Counted from the stretch's first letter, positions 26,044 through 35,071 are shown. The stretch is DNA of 55,536 nucleotides from Terrisporobacter othiniensis (GCF_000808015.1 NZ_JWHR01000093.1:1-55536); one strand, 5' to 3'. The notes: generated by a model from the letters alone, not told the origin. Translations and numbers: made by a program.

Positions 26044-26805
26044 ATGTTCCAATTAGATAGACACAAAAAAATATATGATTATATAGTTAAAAATAAAAAT
26101 GCTACAGTAAATGAATTAGCTGATATTTGTGAAGTGGCAACCATGACCATAAGAAGAGATCTAGATAAGATGGAAAAAGATGGTCTAATCACCAGGGTAT
26201 TTGGGGGAGCTGTAATAGATAGTTCCATGGTAAAAGAAGTTGACTACGAAGACAAAGAAAAATGCTATATGGAAGAAAAAGTAAGAATTGCAAAAGAAGC
26301 AGTGAAGCTAGTAAATGATAATTCCATAGTTATTTTAGACGCAGGTACAACTTGCATGGAAATAGCAAAACAGCTAGTTGATAAAAATAATTTAAAAGTA
26401 ATTACAACAGATATATTAATTGCTGCCTATTTAATGAAGTATGAAAATTTAGAAGTTTATTGTACAGGTGGAAGAATTCAAAGAAACACAGGAAGTTGTT
26501 TAGATACTTATACTATAGATTTCTTAAATAATATAAATGCAGATATATGCTTTGTGGGGGCAAGTGCTATAAATCAAAACTTAGAACTATCAACTTTTGT
26601 TCCAAACAAAGCCAAGGTGAAACAAGCCATGATAGAAGCTGCCATGCATAGAGTCCTTGTAACTGACAATTCAAAATTCAACAAAAGAAGTTTTACTAAA
26701 ATCAGAAGCTTAAAAAATTTTGAAATAGTCATTGCTAATGAAGGGTTAGATGAAGAATTGATAAAGAAAATGGAAGATGAAGGTGTAAACATTAAATTAG
26801 TTTAA
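26044..26805 (+). CDS. DeoR-family transcriptional repressor of the sugar-acid operon
   Basis: 253 residues. The N-terminal helix-turn-helix (RHKKIYDYIVKNKNATVNEL, then ATMTIRRDLDKMEKDGLITRVFGGA) is the DeoR signature. The C-terminal DeoRC sugar-phosphate sensor domain (about 75-235) has the conserved DAGTTCMEIAKQL and FVGASAINQN segments. ATG 26044 is preferred because AGAAGG lies seven bases upstream; ATG 26038 would be only one base from it. It lies 15 bases before the kinase gene, so it probably controls its own operon in response to a phosphorylated four-carbon acid. Confidence 0.92.
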   Translation: MFQLDRHKKIYDYIVKNKNATVNELADICEVATMTIRRDLDKMEKDGLITRVFGGAVIDSSMVKEVDYEDKEKCYMEEKVRIAKEAVKLVNDNSIVILDAGTTCMEIAKQLVDKNNLKVITTDILIAAYLMKYENLEVYCTGGRIQRNTGSCLDTYTIDFLNNINADICFVGASAINQNLELSTFVPNKAKVKQAMIEAAMHRVLVTDNSKFNKRSFTKIRSLKNFEIVIANEGLDEELIKKMEDEGVNIKLV

Positions 26806-26820
26806 AGATGGGGGAGACAT

Positions 26821-28134
26821 ATGAAATTATATGTAATAGCCGATGATCTTACAGGCGCAAATGCAACAAGTGTTTTATTAGCAAAGGAAGGCTTTAAATG
26901 TTCCACATTTATAGATTCAGCTCTTCTAAATGATGAAAATATGAGTCGTTGTGATGTAGTAGCTATAAGCACTGATAGTAGAGGTATTACTAAAGAAGAA
27001 GCTTATGCAAGAGTAAGCGAAGAAGTACAAAGAGTTAAGCATTTACAACCAGTATACACAAAAAGAATAGACTCAACTTTAAGAGGAAACATAGGAGCAG
27101 AAATAGATGCAATCTTAGACCAAGATAAAAATTCAATTGCTGTAGTTGTGGCATCTTATCCTGACTCGGGGAGAATTTCTATAGGTGGATTTTTATTAGT
27201 AGATTCAGTTCCACTACAAAATACTTTAGTGGCAAAAGACCCAAAATGCCCAGTTACCAATTCAAGTGTTAAGGAAATTATACAAAGTCAAACTAAATTT
27301 AAAGTATCTGATATACAAATTAGTGATGTATTAAGAGGAGAAGAATTTTTAAGTAGAAAAATTAACTTATTAGTGGATGAAGGAAATAGAATAATTGTTA
27401 TAGATGCAGTAACTAATGATGAAATAGAAACAATAGCAAAAGCATCTGCTTTAACAAAATTAAATGTTATACCAGTTGATCCTGGACCATTTACTAAATG
27501 TTTGATGAATACTAAATATGGATCTTCTCATGTGGGACAAGGTAAGAAAGTTTTTTTTGCCATAGGAAGTGTTAGTAAAACTACTATAGGTCAAATAGAA
27601 AACTTAGTTGCAACAAAATCACCAGCTCTTGTGAAGGTGAATCCATTAAAACTTATTGATGATGAGCAAATAGACCAAGAAGTTGAAAGAGTATTACATA
27701 TAATAGAAGGAAAATTAAAACTTAACCAATCTAATATTGTTGGAATAACTACAACAACTAGGGAAGATGAAGTTTTAAATTTGAGTGAGCTATCAGAAAA
27801 ACTGGGAATGGATGAAGAAGCCATATCAGTTAAAATAAATAAAGGTTTAGCAAAGATAACAGAGCTAGCCCTAGAATTATCAAATTCATCCATAGGAGCA
27901 CTATACACTAGTGGTGGTGATGTAACTATGGAAGTTATGAAAAGACTAGGTGTGGAAGGTATAGATATAAAAGATGAGATCATACCGCTGGCTGTTTACG
28001 GCAGATTTATAGGAGGAAAATATCCTAATATGCCAGCAATCACAAAAGGTGGCCTTATAGGTGATAAGAAAACATTATCACTTTGTATAGATTACTTGGC
28101 AACAAAAGTATCTACACAATATTACGTTAAGTAG
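26821..28134 (+). CDS. Four-carbon acid sugar kinase (DUF1537, DtnK/OtnK family)
   Basis: 437 residues. The N-terminal sugar-acid-binding domain begins YVIADDLTGANATSVLLA and has the TKRIDSTLRGNIGAE motif near 81-95. The C-terminal nucleotide-binding domain contains GALYTSGGDVTMEVM and a final GRFIGGKYPNMPAITKGGLI segment. Family members phosphorylate D-threonate, D-erythronate or related C4 acids at O4. Placement before a PdxA2 homologue is the arrangement used to turn a 4-phospho-C4 acid into dihydroxyacetone phosphate and CO2. The exact substrate isomer is not readable from sequence. Confidence 0.9.
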   Translation: MKLYVIADDLTGANATSVLLAKEGFKCSTFIDSALLNDENMSRCDVVAISTDSRGITKEEAYARVSEEVQRVKHLQPVYTKRIDSTLRGNIGAEIDAILDQDKNSIAVVVASYPDSGRISIGGFLLVDSVPLQNTLVAKDPKCPVTNSSVKEIIQSQTKFKVSDIQISDVLRGEEFLSRKINLLVDEGNRIIVIDAVTNDEIETIAKASALTKLNVIPVDPGPFTKCLMNTKYGSSHVGQGKKVFFAIGSVSKTTIGQIENLVATKSPALVKVNPLKLIDDEQIDQEVERVLHIIEGKLKLNQSNIVGITTTTREDEVLNLSELSEKLGMDEEAISVKINKGLAKITELALELSNSSIGALYTSGGDVTMEVMKRLGVEGIDIKDEIIPLAVYGRFIGGKYPNMPAITKGGLIGDKKTLSLCIDYLATKVSTQYYVK

Positions 28135-28143
28135 TAAAAATAT

Positions 28144-28255
28144 GGCGCCAACGTAATTGCTTCGGCAAGCTCAGCAATTCACGTTGCTTAAAATTCGCTA
28201 CGCTCATGACGCCAACGATATATCTTTGCTACCGCTTCAGATATATCCGTTGCTT
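28144..28255 (-). repeat. Variable-stem intergenic repeat, two tandem copies (C1, C2)
   Basis: On the minus strand, copy C1 starts AAGCAACGG at 28255 and ends GAGCGTAGCGAATTTTA near 28188; copy C2 continues directly with AAGCAACGTG and ends near 28144. C1 pairs CAACGGATATATCT with AGATATATCGTTG and C2 pairs CAACGTGAATTGCT with AGCAATTACGTTG, each leaving one unpaired G on the left arm. The stems differ in sequence but stay complementary. The copies lie between the kinase and pdxA2 genes. Confidence 0.7.
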
Positions 28256-28296
28256 AAATAAATATAAAGAAAGAAGTTAAATTTGGAGGAAGAATT

Positions 28297-29295
28297 ATGA
28301 ATAAAGCATATATAGGAGTACCTTTAGGAGATCCAGCAGGAATAGGACCAGAAATAGTAGTTAAATCAATAGCAAAAGAAGAAACAAACACTTATGCGAA
28401 CATAGTTGTATTTGGAAATAAAGAAATATTAGAAAAAGCTATAGAAGTTTGTGAAGTTGAAATGACAATAAATGTTATAGAAGATCCAAAAGATGGAGTA
28501 TATAACAATAAAACATTAAACTTAGTAAATATAGATAATATAGATATGGACAAGTTTGTTCCAGGTGAAGTTAGTGGAATGTGTGGAAAGGCTGCTTTTG
28601 AATATTTAGCTAAATCAGTAGATTATGCTATGAATAGTAAAGTTAAAGCTATAGCAACTACACCACTTAACAAAGAATCATTTAAAGCGGGAAATGTACC
28701 GTATATAGGACATACAGAAGTGCTAGAAGATTTAACAAAAACATATAATCCTTTAACTATGTTCCAAGTTAGAGATTTAAGAGTATTTTTCTTAAGCAGA
28801 CACGTATCACTTAGAAAAGCTTGTGATTTAGTAACTGAGGAAAATATGTATGAATTTATAGTAAGATCAAAAGAAGCTTTAAGACAGCTTGGAATAGAAA
28901 ATCCTAAAATGGCAGTTGCAGGGCTAAATCCTCACTGTGGAGAGCATGGACTATTTGGTGATGAAGAAAGAGAAATAGAACCAGCTATAGAAAGAGCAAG
29001 AAAAGAAGGAATAGATGTAGTAGGACCAATAGGTGCAGATTCAGTGTTCTTCTTTGGGCTACAAGGAAAATTCGATGCAGTACTTTCTCTATATCATGAC
29101 CAAGGACATATAGCTACAAAAACTGTAGACTTCCACAGAACTATATCATTAACTAATAATATGCCGTTCTTGAGAACATCAGTTGATCATGGAACAGCTT
29201 TTGATATAGCATGGAAAAACATAGCCAACGAAGTAAGTTTAGTAGAAGCAATAAGACTTGCAGGAGAGTATGCTCCAAACTTTAATAATAAGTAA
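28297..29295 (+). CDS. pdxA2: PdxA2-type 4-phospho-D-threonate/D-erythronate dehydrogenase
   Basis: 332 residues of the PdxA family. Visible motifs are the N-terminal GVPLGDPAGIGPEI, the metal His in IGHTEVLEDL, and the LYHDQGHIATKTV segment with further metal ligands. PdxA proper oxidises 4-phosphohydroxythreonine in vitamin B6 synthesis; PdxA2 paralogues next to DUF1537 kinases oxidise and decarboxylate 4-phospho-D-threonate or -erythronate to dihydroxyacetone phosphate using NAD. The context with kinase, DeoR regulator and GntP permease favours the catabolic role. The start follows GGAGGAAG. A 160-bp gap with tandem repeats separates it from the kinase. Confidence 0.88.
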   Translation: MNKAYIGVPLGDPAGIGPEIVVKSIAKEETNTYANIVVFGNKEILEKAIEVCEVEMTINVIEDPKDGVYNNKTLNLVNIDNIDMDKFVPGEVSGMCGKAAFEYLAKSVDYAMNSKVKAIATTPLNKESFKAGNVPYIGHTEVLEDLTKTYNPLTMFQVRDLRVFFLSRHVSLRKACDLVTEENMYEFIVRSKEALRQLGIENPKMAVAGLNPHCGEHGLFGDEEREIEPAIERARKEGIDVVGPIGADSVFFFGLQGKFDAVLSLYHDQGHIATKTVDFHRTISLTNNMPFLRTSVDHGTAFDIAWKNIANEVSLVEAIRLAGEYAPNFNNK

Positions 29296-29316
29296 GTTTC
29301 ACTTTATCCATATTGA

Positions 29317-29379
29317 AAACAATGTATCTAAATTAACGTTATTAGCAATTGAGGATACGAATTTTTAGATACATTGTTT
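29317..29379 (+). other. Intercistronic hairpin between pdxA2 and the GntP permease
   Basis: AAACAATGTATCTAAA (29317-29332) and TTTAGATACATTGTTT (29364-29379) are exact reverse complements over 16 bp around a 31-base loop. No T run follows, so an mRNA stability or attenuation role is more likely than full termination. Confidence 0.7.
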
Positions 29380-29445
29380 AAAAAATGATAAGTATTATTT
29401 ATATAGTAATCATAAATTAAAATTTATTAACTTGGGGGAATCGCA

Positions 29446-30837
29446 ATGAATAACGAATTAGTTGTATCAGGACCACAAATATTAATAGGTCTAGGCCTTG
29501 GAATAACATTATTAATATTTATGATGTTAAAAACTAAGGTGCATCCATTCTTAGCAATGATAATAAGTGCATCAATAACAGGATTAGTTGGTGGAATGCC
29601 AGCTGGAGATGTAGTAAACAGTATAACAACTGGATTTGGTAATACGCTTGGAAGTATAGGTATAATTATAGGATTTGGTGTAATGATGGGTGAAATATTT
29701 GAAGTATCTGGAGCAGCAAAAAAGATGGCTCAAATATTTGTTGAAAAGTTAGGTAAAGGTAGAGAAGAATTAGCTCTAGCTATTACAGGATTTTTAGTAT
29801 CAATACCAATTTTCTGTGATTCAGGATTTGTAATTTTATCACCACTTGCAAAATCAATATCAAGAAATACTAAAAAATCAGTTATATCTTTAGGTTTATC
29901 ACTAGCACTAGGTTTAGTTATAACTCATACATTAGTACCACCTACTCCAGGACCTGTAGGAGTTGCAGGAATATATGGAGCAAACGTGGGGACTACATTA
30001 TTATTAGGGATTGTTTGTGCTATACCAATGACATTAGTTGGACTTCTTTATGCTAAGTATATAGGGAAAAAACAATATAAAGTACCAAGTGAAGATGGTG
30101 AAAGCTATTTAACTAGCGAAGATTTAGGATCAATTGCTTATGATGAAGCTGCAGCAACTTTAATAGGAACAGAAGAAGTATTACCATCAGCAGTTATGTC
30201 ATTTATGCCAATATTTGTACCAATAATATTAATATTAATGAAAACAGTTACTACACAAATGGGATTAACAGGTGGAGCAATAGAAGTAATAAACTTCTTG
30301 GGAGCACCAGTTATAGCTGTTGGTTTAGGTTTGATAATAGCAATATATGGACTTGGTAAAGACCAAGACAAAAAAGAAATTACAAATACTATGGAAAAAG
30401 GTATAAAATCTGCAGGTGTAATTATGTTAGTTACTGGTGCAGGTGGAGCATTAGGAATGATAATAAGAGATTCTGGTGCAGGAGACTACATAGCAGGACT
30501 TATAGCAAATACTGCCCTACCAGCTGTAATAATACCATTTGCAATATCATCAATAGTAAGACTTATACAAGGTAGTGGTACAGTTGCTATGACAACAGCA
30601 GCGTCTGTAACAGCACCAATGATGGCTACTCTTGGATTATCTCCAGAACTTGCAGTATTATCAGCTTGTATGGGTTCACTTGTATTCTCTCACTTTAACG
30701 ATTCTTATTTCTGGGTTGTTAACAGAACTTTAGGAGTTACTGAGGTTAAGGAACAATTAAGAGGTTATTCTATAGCAAGTACGATAGTATGGGCTGTAGG
30801 ATTTGTAGAGTTAATGATATTAAATATATTTATGTAA
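29446..30837 (+). CDS. GntP-family sugar-acid permease
   Basis: 463 residues, about twelve membrane helices, with typical GntP-family segments: KVHPFLAMIISASITGLVGG near the start, IPIFCDSGFVILSPLAKSI at about 120-140, HTLVPPTPGPVGVAG near 165-179 and GSGTVAMTTAASVTAP near 375-390. The family imports gluconate and other aldonic acids with H+. In this operon the probable substrate is a four-carbon acid such as D-threonate or D-erythronate. ATG 29446 follows a GGGGGAATC site. Confidence 0.92.
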   Translation: MNNELVVSGPQILIGLGLGITLLIFMMLKTKVHPFLAMIISASITGLVGGMPAGDVVNSITTGFGNTLGSIGIIIGFGVMMGEIFEVSGAAKKMAQIFVEKLGKGREELALAITGFLVSIPIFCDSGFVILSPLAKSISRNTKKSVISLGLSLALGLVITHTLVPPTPGPVGVAGIYGANVGTTLLLGIVCAIPMTLVGLLYAKYIGKKQYKVPSEDGESYLTSEDLGSIAYDEAAATLIGTEEVLPSAVMSFMPIFVPIILILMKTVTTQMGLTGGAIEVINFLGAPVIAVGLGLIIAIYGLGKDQDKKEITNTMEKGIKSAGVIMLVTGAGGALGMIIRDSGAGDYIAGLIANTALPAVIIPFAISSIVRLIQGSGTVAMTTAASVTAPMMATLGLSPELAVLSACMGSLVFSHFNDSYFWVVNRTLGVTEVKEQLRGYSIASTIVWAVGFVELMILNIFM

Positions 30838-30842
30838 TATAT

Positions 30843-30880
30843 AAGGTCAATCTTACTATTTTAGTGGGATGGCCTTTTTT
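30843..30880 (+). terminator. Terminator of the sugar-acid operon
   Basis: AAGGTCAATCTTACT pairs, with one bulge and G-U pairs, with AGTGGGATGGCCTT, then T6. Confidence 0.78.
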
Positions 30881-31020
30881 AGTAAGAAGAAAAGTAGTAA
30901 ACTAGAGGTGAGTCAATATATATTTAAAAATACAGCTTTATACTATTTAAAAAACAGATAACTATATTATAATTAAAGAAAAAGCTTATATTAGGTGATA
31001 TAAAAGGAGTAGTTATAAAA

Positions 31021-31236
31021 ATGAAATCAGCAAGTTTTGAAGAAGTTAAAGAAATAGTAGATAGGATAAAAAGCAAAACATTAAAAGAAGTTTTACATAT
31101 TAAAGCAGTGAGAGAAGAAGTATCATTATATGATAATAAATTTGGAGGAATTCCTTACCTACCAATGGACAAAGAGATTCCTAGAAATAAAAATGGAGAG
31201 AAATTAAGATTATTAGCACAAATAAATTTTGAGTAA
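31021..31236 (+). pseudogene. N-terminal fragment of a DUF1963 (YwqG-like) protein
   Basis: 71 codons with a good start (AAAAGGAG upstream) give a typical YwqG/DUF1963 N-terminus: a KFGGIPYLPMDKEIPRNKNG stretch followed by LRLLAQINFE. Family proteins are about 250 residues or more, and the reading stops directly after INFE at a TAA. The sequence beyond the stop belongs to a different gene on the other strand, so this is a truncation at a rearrangement junction near 31233. Confidence 0.75.
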
Positions 31237-31415
31237 ATGGCATTGTAATCACTTAGTTTAAAGTTTAATTTATCATCAACCTGAGGAGTTTCAGATTTAT
31301 CGTTGGGTATAAAAAACCAACTTATTGTAGTATTGTCCAAATCTTTAGTTTTTGAAAAGGAACATAAAGAAAAATATAAAGATGATATAAGTAAAATGAA
31401 AATAAATTTCTTCAA
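31155..31415 (-). pseudogene. N-terminal fragment of a PdaA-like delta-lactam de-N-acetylase
   Basis: From TTG 31415, with AGGAGGTG five bases upstream, the reading starts with a signal peptide (MKKFIFILLISSLYFSLCSF) and continues with ISWFFIPNDKSETPQVDDKL, NFKLSDYNAIY, which matches the region preceding the NodB domain in PdaA (INWGF...P....L...YDAFYLG). The match ends near 31233, after which the frame runs antisense through the DUF1963 fragment to a stop at 31155. The entire deacetylase domain is missing. PdaA acts in spore cortex formation. Confidence 0.6.
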
Positions 31416-31511
31416 AAAGGCACCTCCTACATATAAATTATAATTCCATATTATAGAGAACTTATGTGATTATTATGTATGAAAAATTAGAAAAAATAGG
31501 GAGATTAATAA

Positions 31512-31549
31512 AAAAAGAGTTAATTATATTATTATAAGTAACTCTTTTT
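31512..31549. terminator. Bidirectional terminator next to the MFS gene
   Basis: AAAAAGAGTTA (31512-31522) pairs perfectly with TAACTCTTTTT (31539-31549), twelve bases from the stop of the minus-strand MFS gene. Confidence 0.75.
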
Positions 31550-31561
31550 ATATGAAATGAT

Positions 31562-32848
31562 TTAACCAGCTTTGTCTATATTATCATCATCATATCTACT
31601 ACTATTCAATTTATCCATACCTTTAGATGATGCTATTAATGCTAAATAACATATAATTATAAATGCAAATACAGAAATCCATGCAACTCTATATCCAAAT
31701 TTATCAACGAATACTCCAAATACTGATGAACCTGCTGCAAAACCTACAGCAAAGAATATTTGAATTACACCTAGTATGGCACCATATTCTTTTTGACCGA
31801 AGAATGAACCTGTTAAAATAGATGGCCCAATCATATAAGCAAATACTGATAAACCTTTTAATATGGCAAAAGCAAATGCAAGCATTGGCATTTCTTTAGC
31901 AAACATTAAAGATAAACATGCAAATGCTGATAATCCAAAGGCAACAAAAAGTGATTTAGTTATACCTAGTTTATCAAATATTGCTCCACCAATTAAGTTT
32001 CCTAATAAACAGAATATGGCAAATACTGATCCTACGGTTCCAACTAGAACTGGACTCATACCAACATTAGTCTTTAGATAAGCTGGAAATTGAACGGCTA
32101 AAGCTGATACATACATACCTAAGAAGAATAGCCCTAGTCCAAATACCCAGAAATAGCTAAGTTTTGTAGCCTCTTTGAAAGAGTATCCCATTTTGTTAGA
32201 TGGAGTATCTGATGGTACTGTTGAATTTTTACCCCTTACAATTTCACTTCCATCTCTAGGCATTCTTAATAAGAAAATGGAAACAGGTAAACCAACTATT
32301 AATGATAGTATACCAAACATCATATAGGTTCTACTTGGACCATTGGCTGCAAGTGATGATGTAACTAATTGTTGTAAAAATATATTACCAAGACCACTAC
32401 CAGCAAATGCTATACCCATAGCTTTACCTTTTGTAACATCATCAAACCAGCTGTTTATCAAAAGAGGAACACCTATTGCAGATATGACAGATGTACCAAT
32501 TTGAACTAAAGCAGAAACAAGATAAAATTGCCATAACTCTCTACACATGGAGAATAGATAGAATCCTCCACCAGAAAGTATGCATCCGACAACATACATT
32601 ACTTTAGTGTTTACCTTATTGAATAAAGCACCTATAAAAGGTGATGCAACAGCAGATGCAACTGTACCTATTGTGAATATTAAGGAAAAACCTGCAAGGG
32701 TAAATCCAAATTCTTCCACAACATAACTAACAAATTGTGGTTGAATATTGGAAGCTACACCAAATGGTATGGCTTGGATAAGTACACAAGCAATTACTAT
32801 TAACCAAGCAGTTGAAAAATTCTTTTTATTAATAGAATTAGTCATCAT
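31562..32848 (-). CDS. MFS transporter, OFA/monocarboxylate-like
   Basis: 428 residues with twelve hydrophobic segments in two six-helix halves, split by a hydrophilic loop near 205-225. The inner-half motif NKVNTKVMYVVGC after helix 2 and GSGLGNIFLQQ in helix 5 resemble the oxalate/formate-antiporter and monocarboxylate branch of the major facilitator superfamily. The substrate cannot be decided. Two adjacent ATGs (32848 and 32845) both lie downstream of AAAGGAGG. It stands alone, with a terminator after it and no regulator gene adjacent. Confidence 0.82.
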   Translation of the reverse strand: MMTNSINKKNFSTAWLIVIACVLIQAIPFGVASNIQPQFVSYVVEEFGFTLAGFSLIFTIGTVASAVASPFIGALFNKVNTKVMYVVGCILSGGGFYLFSMCRELWQFYLVSALVQIGTSVISAIGVPLLINSWFDDVTKGKAMGIAFAGSGLGNIFLQQLVTSSLAANGPSRTYMMFGILSLIVGLPVSIFLLRMPRDGSEIVRGKNSTVPSDTPSNKMGYSFKEATKLSYFWVFGLGLFFLGMYVSALAVQFPAYLKTNVGMSPVLVGTVGSVFAIFCLLGNLIGGAIFDKLGITKSLFVAFGLSAFACLSLMFAKEMPMLAFAFAILKGLSVFAYMIGPSILTGSFFGQKEYGAILGVIQIFFAVGFAAGSSVFGVFVDKFGYRVAWISVFAFIIICYLALIASSKGMDKLNSSRYDDDNIDKAG

Positions 32849-33234
32849 AAAAACCTCCTTTTTTCATTAAGTAGCTTTTATATAATTTGCACTAAATAGA
32901 AAAATATATTATAAATTTTATATAATTATAATAAAACATTTAGAAAGCAAAATATATTTCGGATTGATGATGTAAAATACGGCATAAAATTTAATGTTAT
33001 TATATCAAAATAGATTAATGTATGACCTTATGTTTTTCTCGAATAAAAGTATGTTATTATATCAGTGGATACCATTACATTTAAATAAGAGAGCATACTT
33101 ATGTTAAGTAAGTCGAAATCTAAATATTAGTAACATAAAGTACCTAAATGATTAGGTGTTTTTTGTTTTCTCCATAAAATCTCCACAACTTCTTTTTATA
33201 TTAATAAGTAGACAAAAAGAAGGGAGAAGATACT
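32849..33234. other. 386-bp gap between the MFS and HMA genes
   Basis: Very AT-rich with no credible reading frame. The only structure seen is a small terminator-like hairpin, ACCTAA-ATGA-TTAGGT at 33142-33157 followed by GTTTTTTG, on the plus strand with no gene in front of it; it may be the tail of something deleted. Confidence 0.5.
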
Positions 33235-33507
33235 TTGAAAGATAACATTAAAAAAGTAATACTTAAGGTTGAGGACATGGTATGTGTAAATTGTGAAAAT
33301 CTTATTGAAGACGTGCTTTTAGAAAAGGATGGTGTTATAAAAGTTGAAGCATCACACAATAAAGGTACAGTAAAGATTGATTATAATGAAGATAAAATAC
33401 CAATAAACGATTTGATTAAAATAATTAATGAAGAAGGATATAAGGCCTTTGATCTCAACAATAAAATAATAAATAAGAATGTGAATAGTAAAAATAAAAA
33501 AGTATGA
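33235..33507 (+). CDS. Small heavy-metal-associated (HMA, CopZ-like) protein
   Basis: 90 residues. An HMA ferredoxin-like fold covers about 5-72, with the metal-binding CxxC in DMVCVNCEN (Cys 17 and Cys 20) and the end EEGYKAFDL. The usual GMxCxxC is DMVCVNC here, so Gly is replaced by Asp. Copper or zinc binding and delivery is the family role. The start is TTG at 33235 with GAAGGGAG upstream. No P-type ATPase or copper repressor is nearby. The C-terminal tail is Asn/Lys-rich, and the end overlaps the following remnant by four bases. Confidence 0.8.
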   Translation: MKDNIKKVILKVEDMVCVNCENLIEDVLLEKDGVIKVEASHNKGTVKIDYNEDKIPINDLIKIINEEGYKAFDLNNKIINKNVNSKNKKV

Positions 33508-33719
33508 ATAAAGATGAGGATAATACATTTTTAATATTAGTAATAGTATTAGTTGGATTGTTGTTTTTAAATAAATACATGTGGGCTGTAATTGATTTGG
33601 CTATTGTAAAATCAATAGTTAAAGCTCATAATGGAAAGATAGAAGTAGATAGTATGTTAGGAAAGGAAAGTAATTTTAAAGTGTATTTACCTTTAAAATA
33701 TGTAAGTCATGGAGGTTAA
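33504..33719 (+). pseudogene. Chimeric remnant: small membrane segment fused to a histidine-kinase C-terminus
   Basis: 71 codons. Residues 1-27 form one hydrophobic helix (NTFLILVIVLVGLLFLNKYMW). Residues from about 30 read DLAIVKSIVKAHNGKIEVDS then FKVYLPLK, the G2-box-to-end part of a histidine kinase ATPase domain (normally GLGLAIVKSI). The remainder of the kinase is absent, so a deletion probably joined two genes. Downstream, ATGGAGG and a short open stretch look like the ruined start of another gene. A functional product is unlikely, although translation from the overlap with the HMA gene is possible. Confidence 0.65.
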
Positions 33720-34126
33720 TTTTTGTATATGAGTACAATAATTAATATTCAGGGCTTTTTATAAGGAAGAAAGAAAATTTATTTCATTATATGAACTGGT
33801 AAGTATAAAAAACATCATAAAAAGAATGTTGCATACTGAGTTATGTATTCTTAAATACAAATTCCATAAAGGAATATTATAAAAATACAAAAAAATATAT
33901 TTTTTAGCAGAGAAAAATGTTGGTATTTGTTATAAATAGAAGAATAATAAGATATTTGGTAGATAATGGTAAAAATCTGTAAAAATCCTCGCATTGACAT
34001 TAAATTAACCGTAAATTAATATGTAAGTAACTAACTAAATATAATACATAAATAATATACAAAATATTATTTTTCGAAGTTTCAAGTGGGTAATTATATT
34101 AAAAGTTAAATGAGGAGGGGGAAACA
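33720..34126 (+). promoter_or_regulatory. 407-bp gap with the opp operon promoter
   Basis: The first 270 bases contain no gene or structure I recognise. A good sigma-A promoter follows: TTGACA at 33994-33999, a 17-base spacer and TAATAT at 34017-34022. This leaves a leader of about 100 bases before oppB, in which no riboswitch fold was evident. Confidence 0.65.
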
Positions 34127-35053
34127 GTGGACACGGTAAAGTTTATTTTTAAACGTGTTTTGATGGCTATTTTTACTATTTTTGTTGCAGCTACTATTAC
34201 ATTCTTTTTGATGAAATTAGTACCAGGAAGCCCCTTTGCTTCTGAAAAAGCAAATGAGATAGCCCAGCAAGCATTAAATGAAAAGTATGGTTTGGACAAA
34301 CCAGTATTTGAGCAATACACAATATATCTTAAGCAATTGTTGCATGGAGATTTGGGAATTAGTTATAAACTACAACGAAACGTGCCAGTTCTAACAATAA
34401 TAAAACAGTCATTTCCTATATCTGCTAAGATTGGTGCCATGGCAATTATATTTGCAATAGTGCTTGGTATACCACTTGGATGTTTGTCAGCATTAAAAAG
34501 AGAGAAGTGGCAGGATAGTGTAATTCGTGTAATATCAACTCTTGGTATTGCAGTGCCGTCCTTTGTAATAGCAACAGCATCTATGTTGTTGTTTGCAATT
34601 CAATTAAACATTCTACCAACATATGGACTCAGTGGACCTTCGAGCTACATTTTGCCTGTATTTACTTTGGGATTTTATCCTATGTGCTATATAACCAGAT
34701 TAATGCGTTCAAGTATGCTTGACGCTTTAGGTCAGGATTATATTAGAACGGCAAGGGCTAAGGGAATGTCTGAGTTTGTAGTTACATTTAAGCATGCCCT
34801 AAAAAATTCATTAATACCAGTTATAACATATTTAGGACCTCTAGTAGCATTCACCCTTGTAGGAGGATTTGTTGTAGAAAAAGTATTTAATATTCCAGGT
34901 CTTGGAAGATATTTTATTAAGGCAATAGATGCAAGAGATTATAATATTATAATGGGTACAACTGTATTTTTGGCTTCATTTGTAATATTAATGAACTTGC
35001 TTTGTGATATCTTATACAAACTGGTAGATCCTAGAATTAAGTTAGATGATTAG
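34127..35053 (+). CDS. oppB: Oligopeptide ABC transporter permease OppB
   Basis: 308 residues, six membrane helices. N-terminal FFLMKLVPGSPF is the hallmark of OppB/DppB, followed by the YGLDKPVFEQYTIYLKQLLHGDLG segment in shortened form and the EAA loop GQDYIRTARAKGMSEFVVTFKH. The start is GTG at 34127 with AGGAGGGGG upstream. First gene of oppBCDF-oppA, downstream of a strong promoter. It forms the peptide channel with OppC. Confidence 0.92.
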   Translation: MDTVKFIFKRVLMAIFTIFVAATITFFLMKLVPGSPFASEKANEIAQQALNEKYGLDKPVFEQYTIYLKQLLHGDLGISYKLQRNVPVLTIIKQSFPISAKIGAMAIIFAIVLGIPLGCLSALKREKWQDSVIRVISTLGIAVPSFVIATASMLLFAIQLNILPTYGLSGPSSYILPVFTLGFYPMCYITRLMRSSMLDALGQDYIRTARAKGMSEFVVTFKHALKNSLIPVITYLGPLVAFTLVGGFVVEKVFNIPGLGRYFIKAIDARDYNIIMGTTVFLASFVILMNLLCDILYKLVDPRIKLDD

Positions 35054-35071
35054 ATAAGGGGGATAAATATT

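Noticed and set aside
28297..29295. Calling this gene pdxA for vitamin B6 synthesis
   Set aside because: The DUF1537 kinase, DeoR regulator and GntP permease context indicate the catabolic PdxA2 role, and no other B6 synthesis genes are present.
33142..33165. Small hairpin plus T run as a riboswitch or leader of the HMA gene
   Set aside because: Only a 6-bp stem with no conserved aptamer pattern; a plain terminator relic is more likely.
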